Source of the DNA: Haliea sp964022665 | GTDB lineage: Bacteria; Pseudomonadota; Gammaproteobacteria; Pseudomonadales; Halieaceae | Direction: 5' to 3' | Length of the DNA: 64,000 nucleotides | Assembly (NCBI GenBank): GCA_964022665.1 | Contig: CAXIDF010000007.1 | Location: forward strand, 92,929 to 156,928 | Part shown: positions 26,970 through 36,708 of the stretch, one piece after another | Position numbering within the stretch: the first letter of the stretch is position 1 | How the letters are laid out: the number at the start of each line of letters is the position of its first letter | The notes under the pieces: model-generated | What the model saw: the letters and a program-made list of their open reading frames with translations, nothing else | The model's database searches: none | Told to the model about the DNA's origin: nothing | Translations under genes and position numbers: made by a program

Positions 26970-28277
26970 ATGACAGCGGGCGGCGCGGAATCGCGGAAAC
27001 AGGAGGTGGCACACTCCGGCGAGGAAGCGCGCCGCCAACCCCTGCTGTTTCTGTGCCACCGTATTCCCTACCCGCCGAACAAAGGCGACAAGATTCGGTC
27101 TTTTCATCTATTGCATCATTTGAGCCAGCACTTCGAGATCCACCTCGGCAGTTTTGTCGACGATCCGGAGGACTGGCCGTGGGCACCCGAACTGGAGAAA
27201 TACTGCGCGAGTGTGTTTCTTCGTCCGCTCAAGCCGCGGCTCGCCACGCTGCGCAGTGCGCGCGGCTTGCTCACAGGGCAAGCGCTCTCTGTGCCGTATT
27301 ATCAGGATCGTGAGCTGCGGCAATGGGCAGCGGGCGTCGCGACGCAGCACAACATCCGTCACGCGATAGTCTATTCATCATCAATGGCGCAGTTTCTGCC
27401 GGCGCGCGTTCCCTTTCAGCGCAAGGTGATTGATTTCGTGGATGTGGATTCCGACAAGTGGCAGCAGTATGCGGCGCAGAAGCCCTGGCCCCTGAGCTGG
27501 GTGTATCGCCGCGAAGCGCGCTGCCTGTTGGCGCTGGAGCAGGCGCTGGCCAGGCAATTCGATGCCGGGCTGTTTGTCTCCTCGGCCGAGGCGGATCTGT
27601 TTCATCAGCTGTCCCCGGACACGGCGCACAAGATCGGTTTCTACAACAACGGCGTGAACTGCGAGTACTTTGATCCCGAACTTGACGAGGACGATCTTCA
27701 ACTGAACCCCTACCCGGAACAGGCTCTTCCACTGGTCTTCACCGGTGCGATGGATTACTGGCCGAATGTGGACGCCGTGCTCTGGTTTGTGCGTGAGGTG
27801 CTCCCGGAGCTGCGCCGGCAATACCCGCAGGTCACGTTTACTATCGTCGGTGGTAGCCCGACTCGTGCGGTGCGACAGTTAGCACAGGAGCCAGGCGTGG
27901 CCGTCACCGGCCGCGTGCCGGATGTGCGCCCCTATCTCAAGTATGCCTTTGCCGCCGTGGCGCCCATGCGGGTGGCGCGCGGGGTTCAGAATAAGGTGCT
28001 AGAGGCCATGGCCATGGCGCGGCCGGTGCTGGTCAGTGCCCGGGGGCTGGAGGGCATCGCGGCGGAGGACGGGCAGAGCGTGCTGTTGGCCGAGACGGCG
28101 ATGGATTACGGTCGACTGCTTGGCAGGCTTCTGCAGGGGGACTACCCGGAGCTGGGGAAGAGTGCGCGTCAGTGCGTGTTGCAGGGCTTCAGCTGGGACG
28201 AGAACCTGCCGGAAGTGGTGTTGTTATTGGGTAAGAACGCCGCGCAGCCGCGGTATGCGAAGGAAACATTGGAATGA
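26970..28277 (+). CDS. Glycosyltransferase, PEP-CTERM/XrtA system (TIGR03087-type)
   Basis: A 435-residue GT-B glycosyltransferase. The N-terminal acceptor part starts with LLFLCHRIPYPPNKGDKIRS and the C-terminal donor-binding part has VFTGAMDYWPNVDAV, GGSPTRAVRQL and the EX7E-like stretch near VAPMRVARGVQNKVLEAMA. ATG 26970 lies 5 bases after the FemAB stop; the frame from 26895 would overlap it by 71 bases. It overlaps the exosortase gene by 4 bases (ATGA). The sugar added is unknown. Confidence 0.9.
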   Translation: MTAGGAESRKQEVAHSGEEARRQPLLFLCHRIPYPPNKGDKIRSFHLLHHLSQHFEIHLGSFVDDPEDWPWAPELEKYCASVFLRPLKPRLATLRSARGLLTGQALSVPYYQDRELRQWAAGVATQHNIRHAIVYSSSMAQFLPARVPFQRKVIDFVDVDSDKWQQYAAQKPWPLSWVYRREARCLLALEQALARQFDAGLFVSSAEADLFHQLSPDTAHKIGFYNNGVNCEYFDPELDEDDLQLNPYPEQALPLVFTGAMDYWPNVDAVLWFVREVLPELRRQYPQVTFTIVGGSPTRAVRQLAQEPGVAVTGRVPDVRPYLKYAFAAVAPMRVARGVQNKVLEAMAMARPVLVSARGLEGIAAEDGQSVLLAETAMDYGRLLGRLLQGDYPELGKSARQCVLQGFSWDENLPEVVLLLGKNAAQPRYAKETLE

Positions 28278-29827
28278 CGTTTACACAAGCAGCTGCCGGA
28301 TTGGTTGGCGAGCGCAGGCGACTAAGGTTTACGGTCTTAGTGCTAGCAGCGTTTGTTTTGGCGATGTTGCTGCTATTCCATCAAACCGTTGCCTCGCTTA
28401 TCGATATCTGGTCGCGGTCGCAGACGTTTGCACATGGATTTCTGGTCATGCCTATCAGTATTTGGCTCATCTGGCGCGAGAAAGAGGCTTATTTTTTATT
28501 GGCAGTTCGCCCGCAGCCCTATGCGCTTATTCTGGTTGTGCTGTTTGGCGCTATGTGGCTTCTTGCGCATATGGTTGATGTGCTGGTGCTGGAGCAGCTT
28601 GCGTTTGTTGCGATTCTCGTCAGTGGCATTTGGGCTGTTATCGGCAATGCCATGGCCGCACGAGCGGCATTTCCCTTGCTCTTTCTGTTTCTCGCGGTAC
28701 CCATGGGGTCAGAGTTGATTCCACCACTGATGGATCTGACTGCAACAACGACCGAGTATCTGGTGCGCGCCAGTGGCGTTCCTCTTTATCGAGAAGGCAT
28801 GTATCTGTATCTACCAACGGGGACGTGGTCAGTCATTGCCGAGTGCAGCGGTGTTCGCTACCTGATCGCGTCATTCACTCTGGGCTTGATTTATGCGTAT
28901 CTCACGTACCGAAGCCTGAAGCGCAGGCTGTTGTTCGTCATCGCCTCAATTCTTGTGCCCATCGCTGCGAACAGCTTGCGTGCCTACGGTGTTGTCATGA
29001 TGGGTCACCTGAGTGACATGCGCCTGGGCGTGGGTGTGGACCACCTCGTCTACGGCTGGGGTTTTTTTGGGTTGGTAATGATCATTCTGTTTTGGGTGGG
29101 TGGATTCTGGCAGGAAGACAGTGCGCCTGACTGCAATGCTGAAGCTGGAACTGTTTCCGGTCGTGATGCAGCTCCAATTTCGTTCGTAGTTGTCGCGGGT
29201 ATCGCCTTGATTTCTGCCGCGGTCTGGCCCCTTACGACGGCGTGGACATTGGAACGCGATGCGTCAACCGGGCCCATGCAGCCCCTCTCGCTGCCGCAGC
29301 CCGATGGGACTTGGCGCCAGATGGACGGGATTGATGATTTCTGGCATCCGGACGTGACAGGCGCTGACCGGGAGATCGATCAGTTCTACTCAGCTGAGCA
29401 GCCGGTCGCTCTCTTCTTGCGTCAATTCGTGACCCAGGTGCAAGGCGCGGAACTGGTTGCCAGTGCGGAGCCCTGGAGACCCGAACCGCGTCAACTGTGG
29501 CGAGTCGTGGCCCAGCAGCGTGTCGCGCTGGACCTGGCGTCGTTGGGTGCCGTTGAAGAGGTCCAGATGCGCTATCGCGGTACAAAATACCTCGTGTGGT
29601 CTTGGTACCACATTGCCGGTCGCAACGTTGCCAACCCCTATGTCGCCAAGTTTCTTGAGGCACAGCAGAAGCTTCTGCAGGGACGCAGGACAGGAACACG
29701 CATTTTTGTCGCAACGCCAATTCACGAGGAGGCGATAGGCGACGCGAGGTCCCTGCTAGAGGTATTCACGGTCGCTCAGCTATCGCCGATTGCCAGTTCC
29801 CTGAGGCAAGGCTTGCCTTCGCAGTGA
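28274..29827 (+). CDS. xrtA: Exosortase A (XrtA/EpsH) with fused EpsI domain
   Basis: A 517-residue inner-membrane cysteine transpeptidase-like enzyme that recognises PEP-CTERM tails and cuts them. About eight membrane spans occupy residues 15-280. The catalytic residues are C191 (AECSGVRYL), R236 (ANSLRAYG) and H257 (DHLVYGW). Residues about 310-505 form the periplasmic EpsI domain, fused here as in many XrtA proteins. A likely substrate in the window is the PEP-CTERM protein at 58248-59195. The start overlaps the preceding glycosyltransferase (ATGA). The base composition is visibly less G+C-rich than the genes before it. Confidence 0.95.
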   Translation: MTFTQAAAGLVGERRRLRFTVLVLAAFVLAMLLLFHQTVASLIDIWSRSQTFAHGFLVMPISIWLIWREKEAYFLLAVRPQPYALILVVLFGAMWLLAHMVDVLVLEQLAFVAILVSGIWAVIGNAMAARAAFPLLFLFLAVPMGSELIPPLMDLTATTTEYLVRASGVPLYREGMYLYLPTGTWSVIAECSGVRYLIASFTLGLIYAYLTYRSLKRRLLFVIASILVPIAANSLRAYGVVMMGHLSDMRLGVGVDHLVYGWGFFGLVMIILFWVGGFWQEDSAPDCNAEAGTVSGRDAAPISFVVVAGIALISAAVWPLTTAWTLERDASTGPMQPLSLPQPDGTWRQMDGIDDFWHPDVTGADREIDQFYSAEQPVALFLRQFVTQVQGAELVASAEPWRPEPRQLWRVVAQQRVALDLASLGAVEEVQMRYRGTKYLVWSWYHIAGRNVANPYVAKFLEAQQKLLQGRRTGTRIFVATPIHEEAIGDARSLLEVFTVAQLSPIASSLRQGLPSQ

Positions 29828-29840
29828 AATAGAGTGCTGG

Positions 29841-31049
29841 ATGAAACCTGAAGAACAGCTGCTGACGATTGAAGCGCCTCTTGTAGTTCACATCATCTAC
29901 GCCCTGGGCACGGGTGGGCTGGAGAACGGGCTGGTGAATATTATCAATCGCAGCCCGCTGGGCCACTACCGTCACGCCATCATCTGCCTTACGCGCAGTG
30001 AAGCCTTCGCAGGCCGCATCACTGTGCCGGGTGTAGAAGTGATCGAGCTGAACAAGCAACCGGGCCACGACTGGGGCATGTACTGGCGCCTGTGGCGGGT
30101 GCTGCGGCAACTGCGTCCTGCGATTGTGCACACGCGTAACCTGGCCGCCCTTGAAACCCAGGTGCTCGGTGTGTTGATGCCGGGCTGCAAGCGCGTGCAC
30201 GGTGAGCATGGCCGTGACGTCAACGATATCGATGGCAGTAACCGCAAATATCACTGGCTACGGCGCGGCCTGAGCCCGTTGATTCACCGTTTTATTGCGG
30301 TCAGCCGTGACCTTGCGGACTGGCTGACGGGACCTGTGGGCATCCCGGCGGCAAAGGTGGTGCAAATTTATAATGGGGTGGCGCACGATCGCTTTTCACC
30401 TCGGCAAGCCGCTGCTGCGGAACTGGCGCGGCCACGACCAGTGGTGCAGGGTAAGCCTGAAGGCTTTCTCGCTGTGCCGGGTTGCCGCGTGGTGGGCACC
30501 GTAGGCAGGCTTGCTGCGGTCAAGGACCAGGGCAGCCTGTTGCGCGCGCTGGCGCAAATCATTCAGGATGACCCGCCAAAGCGCGAAACACTGCGCTGTA
30601 TACTGGTGGGTGATGGCCCGGAGCGCGCGGCGTTGCAGTCGCTTGTTAACGAACTTGCACTTGATGACTGCGTGTGGATGGCGGGTGATCGGGAGGATAT
30701 TCCTGAGCTGCTGGGCTGTATGGACGTGTTCGTGTTGCCGTCGCTGGGCGAGGGTATTTCCAACACCGTGCTTGAGGCCATGGCGAGCGGTTTGCCCGTA
30801 GTGGCGACCCGGGTGGGTGGTAACCCGGAGTTGGTTACCGAAGGCGATACTGGCTTGCTGGTTCCGGTGGGAGATGTTGCCTCGCTGGTGCGGGCATTGA
30901 ATCGGCTCATTGATGACCCGGCACTCTGCATCCGCATGGGCAATGCAGGCTGGCAGCGGGTGCAGCGGGATTTTGATTGGCCGCGCACTGTTGCCGGCTA
31001 TCTGCAAGTGTATGATGTGCTGCTGGGCAGGGCATCGAGCGCAGGGTAA
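29841..31049 (+). CDS. Glycosyltransferase, PEP-CTERM/XrtA system (TIGR03088-type)
   Basis: A 402-residue family 4 GT-B transferase. The N-terminal HIIYALGTGGLENGLVNII loop binds the acceptor side; the C-terminal half has VGTVGRLAAVKDQ, LVGDGPER and the EX7E motif EGISNTVLEAMA, then GLPVVATRVGGNPELV. It follows xrtA by 13 bases and precedes the amidotransferase by 17 bases. Sugar specificity is not visible. Confidence 0.92.
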   Translation: MKPEEQLLTIEAPLVVHIIYALGTGGLENGLVNIINRSPLGHYRHAIICLTRSEAFAGRITVPGVEVIELNKQPGHDWGMYWRLWRVLRQLRPAIVHTRNLAALETQVLGVLMPGCKRVHGEHGRDVNDIDGSNRKYHWLRRGLSPLIHRFIAVSRDLADWLTGPVGIPAAKVVQIYNGVAHDRFSPRQAAAAELARPRPVVQGKPEGFLAVPGCRVVGTVGRLAAVKDQGSLLRALAQIIQDDPPKRETLRCILVGDGPERAALQSLVNELALDDCVWMAGDREDIPELLGCMDVFVLPSLGEGISNTVLEAMASGLPVVATRVGGNPELVTEGDTGLLVPVGDVASLVRALNRLIDDPALCIRMGNAGWQRVQRDFDWPRTVAGYLQVYDVLLGRASSAG

Positions 31050-31066
31050 AAGGACGGAACCTGATT

Positions 31067-32974
31067 ATGTGTGGCATCGCCGGCATCTTTGACCTCACCG
31101 AGCAACGCGAACCGGATCGCGGCCTGCTGGCCGCCATGAATCAGACCCAGTTCCACCGCGGGCCGGATGAGGGTGGGCTCTACACGGCACCGGGAGTAGG
31201 GCTGGCACATCGCCGCCTGTCGATTATCGACCTCGCCAGCGGGCAGCAGCCCATGTTCAGTGCCGATGGCAAACTGTGCGTGGTCTACAACGGTGAAATC
31301 TACAACTTCCGCGAATTGGCGAGCGAGCTGCAAGGCCTGGGTTACCAGTTCCGCACCCATTGCGACACAGAAGTCATCCTGTACGCCTGGCAGGCCTGGG
31401 GCGAGCGCTGCGTAGACCGCTTTCGTGGGATGTTCGCATTCGCTTTATATGATCAGAATGCCCGCAGTCTGTTTTTGGCGCGCGACCGTTTTGGCATCAA
31501 GCCTTTCTTTTACAGCGTGTTGGCGGATGGACAACTGATCTTCGGCTCTGAACTCAAGGTGCTGAAAGCGCACCCGGACCTGCCGAGAAAGCTGGACCCG
31601 AGGGCGGTGGAAGATTATTTTGCGCTCGGATATGTGCCGGAACCGAAAACCATTTACCAGGGTGTGCACAAGCTGTGCCCCGGCCATACACTGCTATTGC
31701 GCGCCGGCATGCCTGTGCCGGAGCAAAAGCAATTCTGGGACATCCCTTTTCAACCTGTGGCGGTCGCCAGCGAGGCGGACCTGCAGGCTGAATTGCTTAC
31801 CCGGCTGCGTGAGGCCGTACAGGTAAGGCTTGTAGCGGAAGTGCCGCTGGGAGCCTTTCTCTCCGGCGGAGTCGATTCCAGTGCTGTGGTCGCCATGATG
31901 GCGCAGTTGCAGAACGAGCCGGTCAACACCTGTGCCATCGGCTTTGACGTGAAGCAGTTCAATGAAACCGAGTATGCGGCGCGCGTTGCGGAGCGTTACC
32001 ACACAAACCACTTTCAGGAGACCGTGGGCAGCGAAGATTTCGATTTGCTGGACGGGCTGGCGGCGCTGTACGACGAGCCCTACGCCGACAGTTCGGCCAT
32101 TCCCACCTATCGTGTGTGTCAGCTGGCCAAGAAGCGTGTCACGGTGGCACTTTCGGGTGATGGCGGCGATGAGCACTTTGCCGGGTACCGGCGTTATCGC
32201 TGGCACATGAATGAGGAGCGTTTGCGGCAGGCCCTGCCGCTCGGCATTCGTGTACCGGTGTTTGGTGCATTGGGGCGCCTGTACCCGAAAGCGGACTGGG
32301 CGCCGCGTGTGTTTCGTGCCAAAACTACCTTCCAGGCCCTGGCGCGTAACTCCGTGCAGGCGTACCTGCACTCGGTGTCGATTTGCAGCGATGAGCAGCG
32401 CGCCGCCTTGTTCAGCGATGCCTTCAAGCGCGAACTGCAGGGCTATTCGGTGCACTCGGTTTTTGACGCGCACGCCGCCAACTGCCCGACTGATGACCCC
32501 CTCTCGATGATCCAGTATCTCGATATGAAAACGTATCTCGTCGGCGATATCCTGACCAAGGTTGACCGCGCCAGCATGGCGCATGCGCTGGAAGTGCGTG
32601 TACCGTTCCTCGATCACCCACTTACGGAATGGGTGTCCGGCTTACCCGCGGAGTGGAAGTTGCGTGGGCAGGAGGGCAAATACCTGTTGAAGAAGTCTCT
32701 CGAACCGCATTTGCCCAACGATGTGCTCTATCGTGACAAGATGGGGTTTGGTGTGCCGCTGGCCAAGTGGTTCCGTGGGCCGCTGAAGGACCGCCTGCGC
32801 CGCGACCTTCTCGAGTCCGGTGGTCTTGCCGCGACCGGCCTGTTCAACCAGAGTTATCTGGCGCGTCTTGTCGATGAACACCAGTCCGGTATGCGTGACC
32901 ACAGCGCTCCGCTGTGGACGCTGCTGATGTTCCAGGCCACGGTGCGCGACGACCAGTTCGTGGTGGCTGCGTGA
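31067..32974 (+). CDS. Glutamine-dependent asparagine synthase-like amidotransferase, XrtA system
   Basis: A 635-residue class II amidotransferase with the nucleophile C2 (MCGIAGIF), glutaminase domain to about 200, and an AsnB-type synthetase domain with the PP-loop SGGVDSS at 266-272. It is the TIGR03108-type enzyme of XrtA loci and presumably amidates an uronic acid or amino-acid carboxyl on the glycan; in floc-forming bacteria a homologue is needed for exopolysaccharide. GGACGGAA stands upstream of the ATG. A second homologue without C2 is at 53400-55208. Confidence 0.94.
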   Translation: MCGIAGIFDLTEQREPDRGLLAAMNQTQFHRGPDEGGLYTAPGVGLAHRRLSIIDLASGQQPMFSADGKLCVVYNGEIYNFRELASELQGLGYQFRTHCDTEVILYAWQAWGERCVDRFRGMFAFALYDQNARSLFLARDRFGIKPFFYSVLADGQLIFGSELKVLKAHPDLPRKLDPRAVEDYFALGYVPEPKTIYQGVHKLCPGHTLLLRAGMPVPEQKQFWDIPFQPVAVASEADLQAELLTRLREAVQVRLVAEVPLGAFLSGGVDSSAVVAMMAQLQNEPVNTCAIGFDVKQFNETEYAARVAERYHTNHFQETVGSEDFDLLDGLAALYDEPYADSSAIPTYRVCQLAKKRVTVALSGDGGDEHFAGYRRYRWHMNEERLRQALPLGIRVPVFGALGRLYPKADWAPRVFRAKTTFQALARNSVQAYLHSVSICSDEQRAALFSDAFKRELQGYSVHSVFDAHAANCPTDDPLSMIQYLDMKTYLVGDILTKVDRASMAHALEVRVPFLDHPLTEWVSGLPAEWKLRGQEGKYLLKKSLEPHLPNDVLYRDKMGFGVPLAKWFRGPLKDRLRRDLLESGGLAATGLFNQSYLARLVDEHQSGMRDHSAPLWTLLMFQATVRDDQFVVAA

Positions 32975-34185
32975 GCGAACAGACGATGCGTGTTCTGCAT
33001 GTGCTGGATCACTCCATACCCCTGCACAGCGGTTACACCTTCCGTACGCGCAATATTCTGCGTGGGCAGCGTGCCCTGGGTTGGCACACGGCCCATGTCA
33101 CCGGCCTCAAACAGGGCGTAAGCGAGACGACGGAAGAAACGGTAGACGGTCTGCATTTTTACCGCAGCCGCCCCAGTGGCAATCCGCTTTATCGCCTGCC
33201 GGTGCTTGATCAGTGGGAGGTGGTTGCCACCCTGGCGCAGCGTATCGTGGAGGTGGCCGCCATCGAGAAACCGGACATTCTGCACGCACACTCACCCGCG
33301 CTGAATGGCCTCGCGGCACTGCGCGCGGGCCGTCAACTGGGTGTGCCCGTGGTGTATGAGTGTCGTGCCTTCTGGGAGGATGCCGCCGTGGATCACGGTA
33401 CCAGCCGTGAGTGGGGGCCGCGCTACCGCCTGACTCGCGCGCTGGAGACGCACGTCTTTCAGCGAGCAGATGCGGTGACCACCATTTGCGAGGGGCTGCG
33501 TAGCGAAATTGTTTCGCGCGGTATTGATGCGGCAAAGGTGACGGTTATCCCCAACGCAGTGGATACTGAGAACTTTACCTTTGGGGCGCCGGCAAGCGCC
33601 GAGCTGCAGCGCGATCTTGGTCTCACAGGCAAGGTCGTATTGGGCTTTATCGGGTCCTTCTATGCCTACGAGGGCATTCCATTGCTCCTGGAGGCCCTGC
33701 CCGCGTTGCTCGCGGACCGCCCCGAGTTGCGTGTGTTGCTCGTCGGCGGCGGACCGCAGGAGGCACTGATCCGCGAAAGAATAGCCGCGCTGAATTTGCA
33801 CGAGCATGTGATCCTGACCGGGCGGGTGCCGCACGCAGAGGTGCAGGCCTATTACAACCTGGTCGATATTTTTGTTTACCCACGGTTACCCATGCGCCTG
33901 ACCGAACTCGTTACGCCACTCAAGCCGTTGGAGGCGATGGCGCAGGGGCGCCTGGTGGTAGCCTCGGATGTGGGCGGGCATCAGGAGCTCATCCGCCATG
34001 GGGATACCGGCATGCTGTTCACTGCCGGCGAGGCTGCTGCGCTGGCCGCAGCGGTTGCTGACCTGTTGGCCCGGCGCGATGCCTGGCAGGCCATGCGTGA
34101 TCGCGGCCGGGCATTCGTAGAGCAGGAGCGTACCTGGACCGCGAGTGTGGGTCGCTATCCCGCCGTGTACGGCAGCGTACTGTGA
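32971..34185 (+). CDS. Glycosyltransferase, exosortase A system-associated (TIGR04063-type)
   Basis: A 404-residue family 4 GT-B transferase starting RVLHVLDHSIPLHSGYTFRT (from residue 7), the mark of this XrtA group. The donor half has LGFIGSFYAYEGIPLL, LVGGGPQEAL and the ELVTPLKPLEAMA acidic motif. GTG 32971 overlaps the amidotransferase stop (GTGA) and fits the run of coupled genes; ATG 32986 would start closer to the family norm. Sugar donor unknown. Confidence 0.92.
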   Translation: MSEQTMRVLHVLDHSIPLHSGYTFRTRNILRGQRALGWHTAHVTGLKQGVSETTEETVDGLHFYRSRPSGNPLYRLPVLDQWEVVATLAQRIVEVAAIEKPDILHAHSPALNGLAALRAGRQLGVPVVYECRAFWEDAAVDHGTSREWGPRYRLTRALETHVFQRADAVTTICEGLRSEIVSRGIDAAKVTVIPNAVDTENFTFGAPASAELQRDLGLTGKVVLGFIGSFYAYEGIPLLLEALPALLADRPELRVLLVGGGPQEALIRERIAALNLHEHVILTGRVPHAEVQAYYNLVDIFVYPRLPMRLTELVTPLKPLEAMAQGRLVVASDVGGHQELIRHGDTGMLFTAGEAAALAAAVADLLARRDAWQAMRDRGRAFVEQERTWTASVGRYPAVYGSVL

Positions 34186-35279
34186 GCACGTTGCACCTGG
34201 GCCTGATTGGTCCCGTGCCACCACCCAATGGCGGCATGGCCATGCAGACCGAGCAGCTCGCCAGGCTCTTGCGTGAGGAGGGGCTGCAGGTGACGCAGGT
34301 TGCAACCAATGCACCCTACCGGCCGGCGTGGGTGGAGCATGTGCCCGGCTTGCGCGCCTTGTTTCGGTTGTTTCCCTACCTGTGGTCGGTATGGCGCCTG
34401 GCTGGGAAGGCTGATGTCATTCACTTGATGGCCAATTCGGGCTGGTCCTGGCAGCTGTTCGCCGCACCGGTGTTGTGGCTGGCGCCCTTGCGGCGCTGCC
34501 CGGTGATCGTCAACTATCGAGGCGGGGAGGCGGGTAGTTACTTCGAGCGCGCCTGGCGCCGGGTAAACCCCTCGCTGCGCAGGGCCAGTCTGGTGGTGGT
34601 GCCCTCCGGTTACCTGCAGGCGGTGTTCAGTGAGTTCGGGCAAGCGACGCGGGTGATCCCCAATATTGTTGACCTCAACCTATTTCGTCCCTCGCCGCCC
34701 CCTGTGCCGGGTAATACGCTATTTACGCTGGTGATCACGCGCAATCTGGAGCCAATCTACGGTATTGGCACGGCGTTGCAGGCACTGGCACAAACCCTGT
34801 CAACCATACCGGACATACGCCTGCGCATTGCCGGTAGTGGTCCACAGGAGGGTGAACTGCGCGCTCAGGCGAGCGCTCTGGGCATCGGTGATGCCGTTGA
34901 ATTCACAGGGCGCCTTGATCGACGGGGTATTGTCGAGCTGTACGCCGCAGCGGATGCTATGTTGAATCCGACCACGGTGGACAATATGCCCAATTCGGTT
35001 ATCGAGGCATTGGCTTGCGGGGTGCCTGTTATCTCCACGGCGGTGGGCGGTGTGCCCTATATTGTGCGTGATGAGGAAACGGCCTTGCTGGTGGCGGCGA
35101 ATGAGCCTGCCGCAATGGCGAAAGCGATCCTCCGCCTTCAGGGCGATGCGGCATTGCGGAACGCTTTGCGCGAACAGGGCCTCGCGGAGGTGGCCCAGTA
35201 CGCCTGGCCTCAGGTTCGCTCGCAGTGGTTGGCGGCCTATGCCGAAGTGGCAGGGGAAAAGCAGGTGGAAGCAGCGTGA
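34182..35279 (+). CDS. Family 4 glycosyltransferase
   Basis: A 365-residue GT-B protein. The N-terminus has GLIGPVPPPNGGMAMQTEQL, a glycine-rich acceptor loop; the C-terminal half has VITRNLEPIYG, RIAGSGPQEGEL and a donor-binding motif around TTVDNMPNSVIEALA, followed by GVPVISTAVGGVP. GTG 34182 overlaps the previous stop (GTGA), and the next gene overlaps its own stop in the same way, so four genes here are chained. It is the fourth glycosyltransferase of the operon. Confidence 0.9.
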   Translation: MSTLHLGLIGPVPPPNGGMAMQTEQLARLLREEGLQVTQVATNAPYRPAWVEHVPGLRALFRLFPYLWSVWRLAGKADVIHLMANSGWSWQLFAAPVLWLAPLRRCPVIVNYRGGEAGSYFERAWRRVNPSLRRASLVVVPSGYLQAVFSEFGQATRVIPNIVDLNLFRPSPPPVPGNTLFTLVITRNLEPIYGIGTALQALAQTLSTIPDIRLRIAGSGPQEGELRAQASALGIGDAVEFTGRLDRRGIVELYAAADAMLNPTTVDNMPNSVIEALACGVPVISTAVGGVPYIVRDEETALLVAANEPAAMAKAILRLQGDAALRNALREQGLAEVAQYAWPQVRSQWLAAYAEVAGEKQVEAA

Positions 35280-36628
35280 GCGTGTATCAAAGGCTGGTGG
35301 CTAACGTGCTCTTCCCGTTGCACGAGAAGCTCAAGGGGCATGACACGGTCGCCGTGCATCGCGCGCTGAACAAGTCGCAGTGGCTACCCCAGGATGAAGT
35401 GCTGGCATTGCAGCTGGAAAACCTGCAACGCTTCCTGTCCAGGGTTGGCCGCACGGTGCCGTACTACAGCAAGTTGTTCAACGAGTTGGGGTTCCAGCCT
35501 GAAAAGGTTACGTCCATTGTTGATCTGCAGCGCCTGCCGCTGCTCGACAAGGCGACGATTCGAGCGCATACGGATGATCTCAAGGCACCGGGCGCAAAAG
35601 GGCTCAAGCGCTTCAATACCGGCGGCTCCAGTGGCGAACCGCTGATATTCTATCTGGGGAATGAACGCGTGAGCCATGATGTGGCCGCCAAGCGCCGCGC
35701 TACCCGCTGGTGGGGCGTGGATATCGGCGACCCGGAAATCGTAGTGTGGGGTTCTCCGATCGAGTTGGGCGCGCAGGACCGGGTGCGGCTGGCGCGTGAC
35801 GCGCTGTTTCGTACTGAGCTGTTGTCGGCCTTTGAAATGTCGCAGGAGAATCTGCAGCGCTTTGTCGAGCGCATCGTGGCGCGTCGACCGGCGATGCTGT
35901 TCGGTTATCCTTCGTCCCTTGCCCTGATCGGTCAGTTCGCTCTGGAGCGAGGCATAGCGCTCAATTCGCTGGGCATGAAAGTGGCCTTCGTGACCTCTGA
36001 GCGGTTGTACGATCACCAGCGGGAGGTCATCGAACGCGTTTTCGGCTGCCCGGTTGCCAATGGTTATGGTGGTCGCGATGCGGGTTTTATCGCCCATGCC
36101 TGCCCTGAAGGCAGTCTGCACATTACTGCCGAAGACATGGTGGTGGAAATTGTCGATGCGGAAGGCCATGTGCTGCCCGCAGGTGAAAGCGGCGAGATAG
36201 TGATTACGCACCTGTACACCAGTGAGTTTCCGTTTGTGCGCTATAGAACGGGTGACGTGGGGGTGCTCGCGCAAACGTCCTGCAGCTGTGGTCGTGGCCT
36301 ACCGGTATTGGCCAGTGTGGAGGGGCGCACGACGGACTTTGTCACCGCGGCGGACGGCACCATTGTGCATGGATTGGCGCTTATTTACACACTGCGGGAT
36401 ATGCCGGGTGTGGCGAATTTTCGCATTGTGCAGGAGTCGCTGGAGCGGACTCGGGTAGAGGTCGTGCCACGGGATACGTTGACGCAAGCAATGAGAGTGG
36501 AGATCGAATTGGGGCTGCGTGCGCGATTGGGTGAGTCGGTTTTAATAGAGATAGAAGAATGCGAACAGATTCCACGCGAGAAGTCCGGTAAGTTTCGCTA
36601 CGTTGTCAGCCGGGTGTCGCAGCAATGA
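35276..36628 (+). CDS. CapK/phenylacetate-CoA ligase-like AMP-binding protein
   Basis: A 450-residue ANL-superfamily protein of the CapK type found in capsule and XrtA loci. The adenylate-binding loop is NTGGSSGEPLIF (about 116-127), followed by NGYGGRDAGFIAHAC and the late YRTGDVGVL motif; Cys residues in CSCGRGLP match the CapK group. It probably activates a carboxylate for attachment to the glycan, but no substrate is known. GTG 35276 overlaps the upstream stop (GTGA); the longer frame from 35225 lies inside the previous gene. It overlaps the next microprotein by 4 bases. Confidence 0.88.
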   Translation: MSVYQRLVANVLFPLHEKLKGHDTVAVHRALNKSQWLPQDEVLALQLENLQRFLSRVGRTVPYYSKLFNELGFQPEKVTSIVDLQRLPLLDKATIRAHTDDLKAPGAKGLKRFNTGGSSGEPLIFYLGNERVSHDVAAKRRATRWWGVDIGDPEIVVWGSPIELGAQDRVRLARDALFRTELLSAFEMSQENLQRFVERIVARRPAMLFGYPSSLALIGQFALERGIALNSLGMKVAFVTSERLYDHQREVIERVFGCPVANGYGGRDAGFIAHACPEGSLHITAEDMVVEIVDAEGHVLPAGESGEIVITHLYTSEFPFVRYRTGDVGVLAQTSCSCGRGLPVLASVEGRTTDFVTAADGTIVHGLALIYTLRDMPGVANFRIVQESLERTRVEVVPRDTLTQAMRVEIELGLRARLGESVLIEIEECEQIPREKSGKFRYVVSRVSQQ

Positions 36629-36708
36629 TCGACAGTCTTTTCTTGCTGCTTGTCGTTGTAAGCGTCTGCTACCTGTTTTCCTGGGCCGATCGGCAGGACG
36701 ACGACTGA
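36625..36708 (+). CDS. 27-residue membrane microprotein
   Basis: ATG 36625 overlaps the CapK-like stop (ATGA), and the TGA at 36706-36708 shares its A with the ATG of the next gene (TGATG). The product is a hydrophobic segment (about residues 4-20, Leu/Val/Phe-rich) with a polar tail WADRQDDD, a typical single-pass membrane peptide. The exact coupling on both sides, and the fact that without it the operon would have an 80-base gap, support a real gene. It may help the Wzy/ligase-like protein that follows. No homologue is recognised. Confidence 0.65.
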   Translation: MIDSLFLLLVVVSVCYLFSWADRQDDD

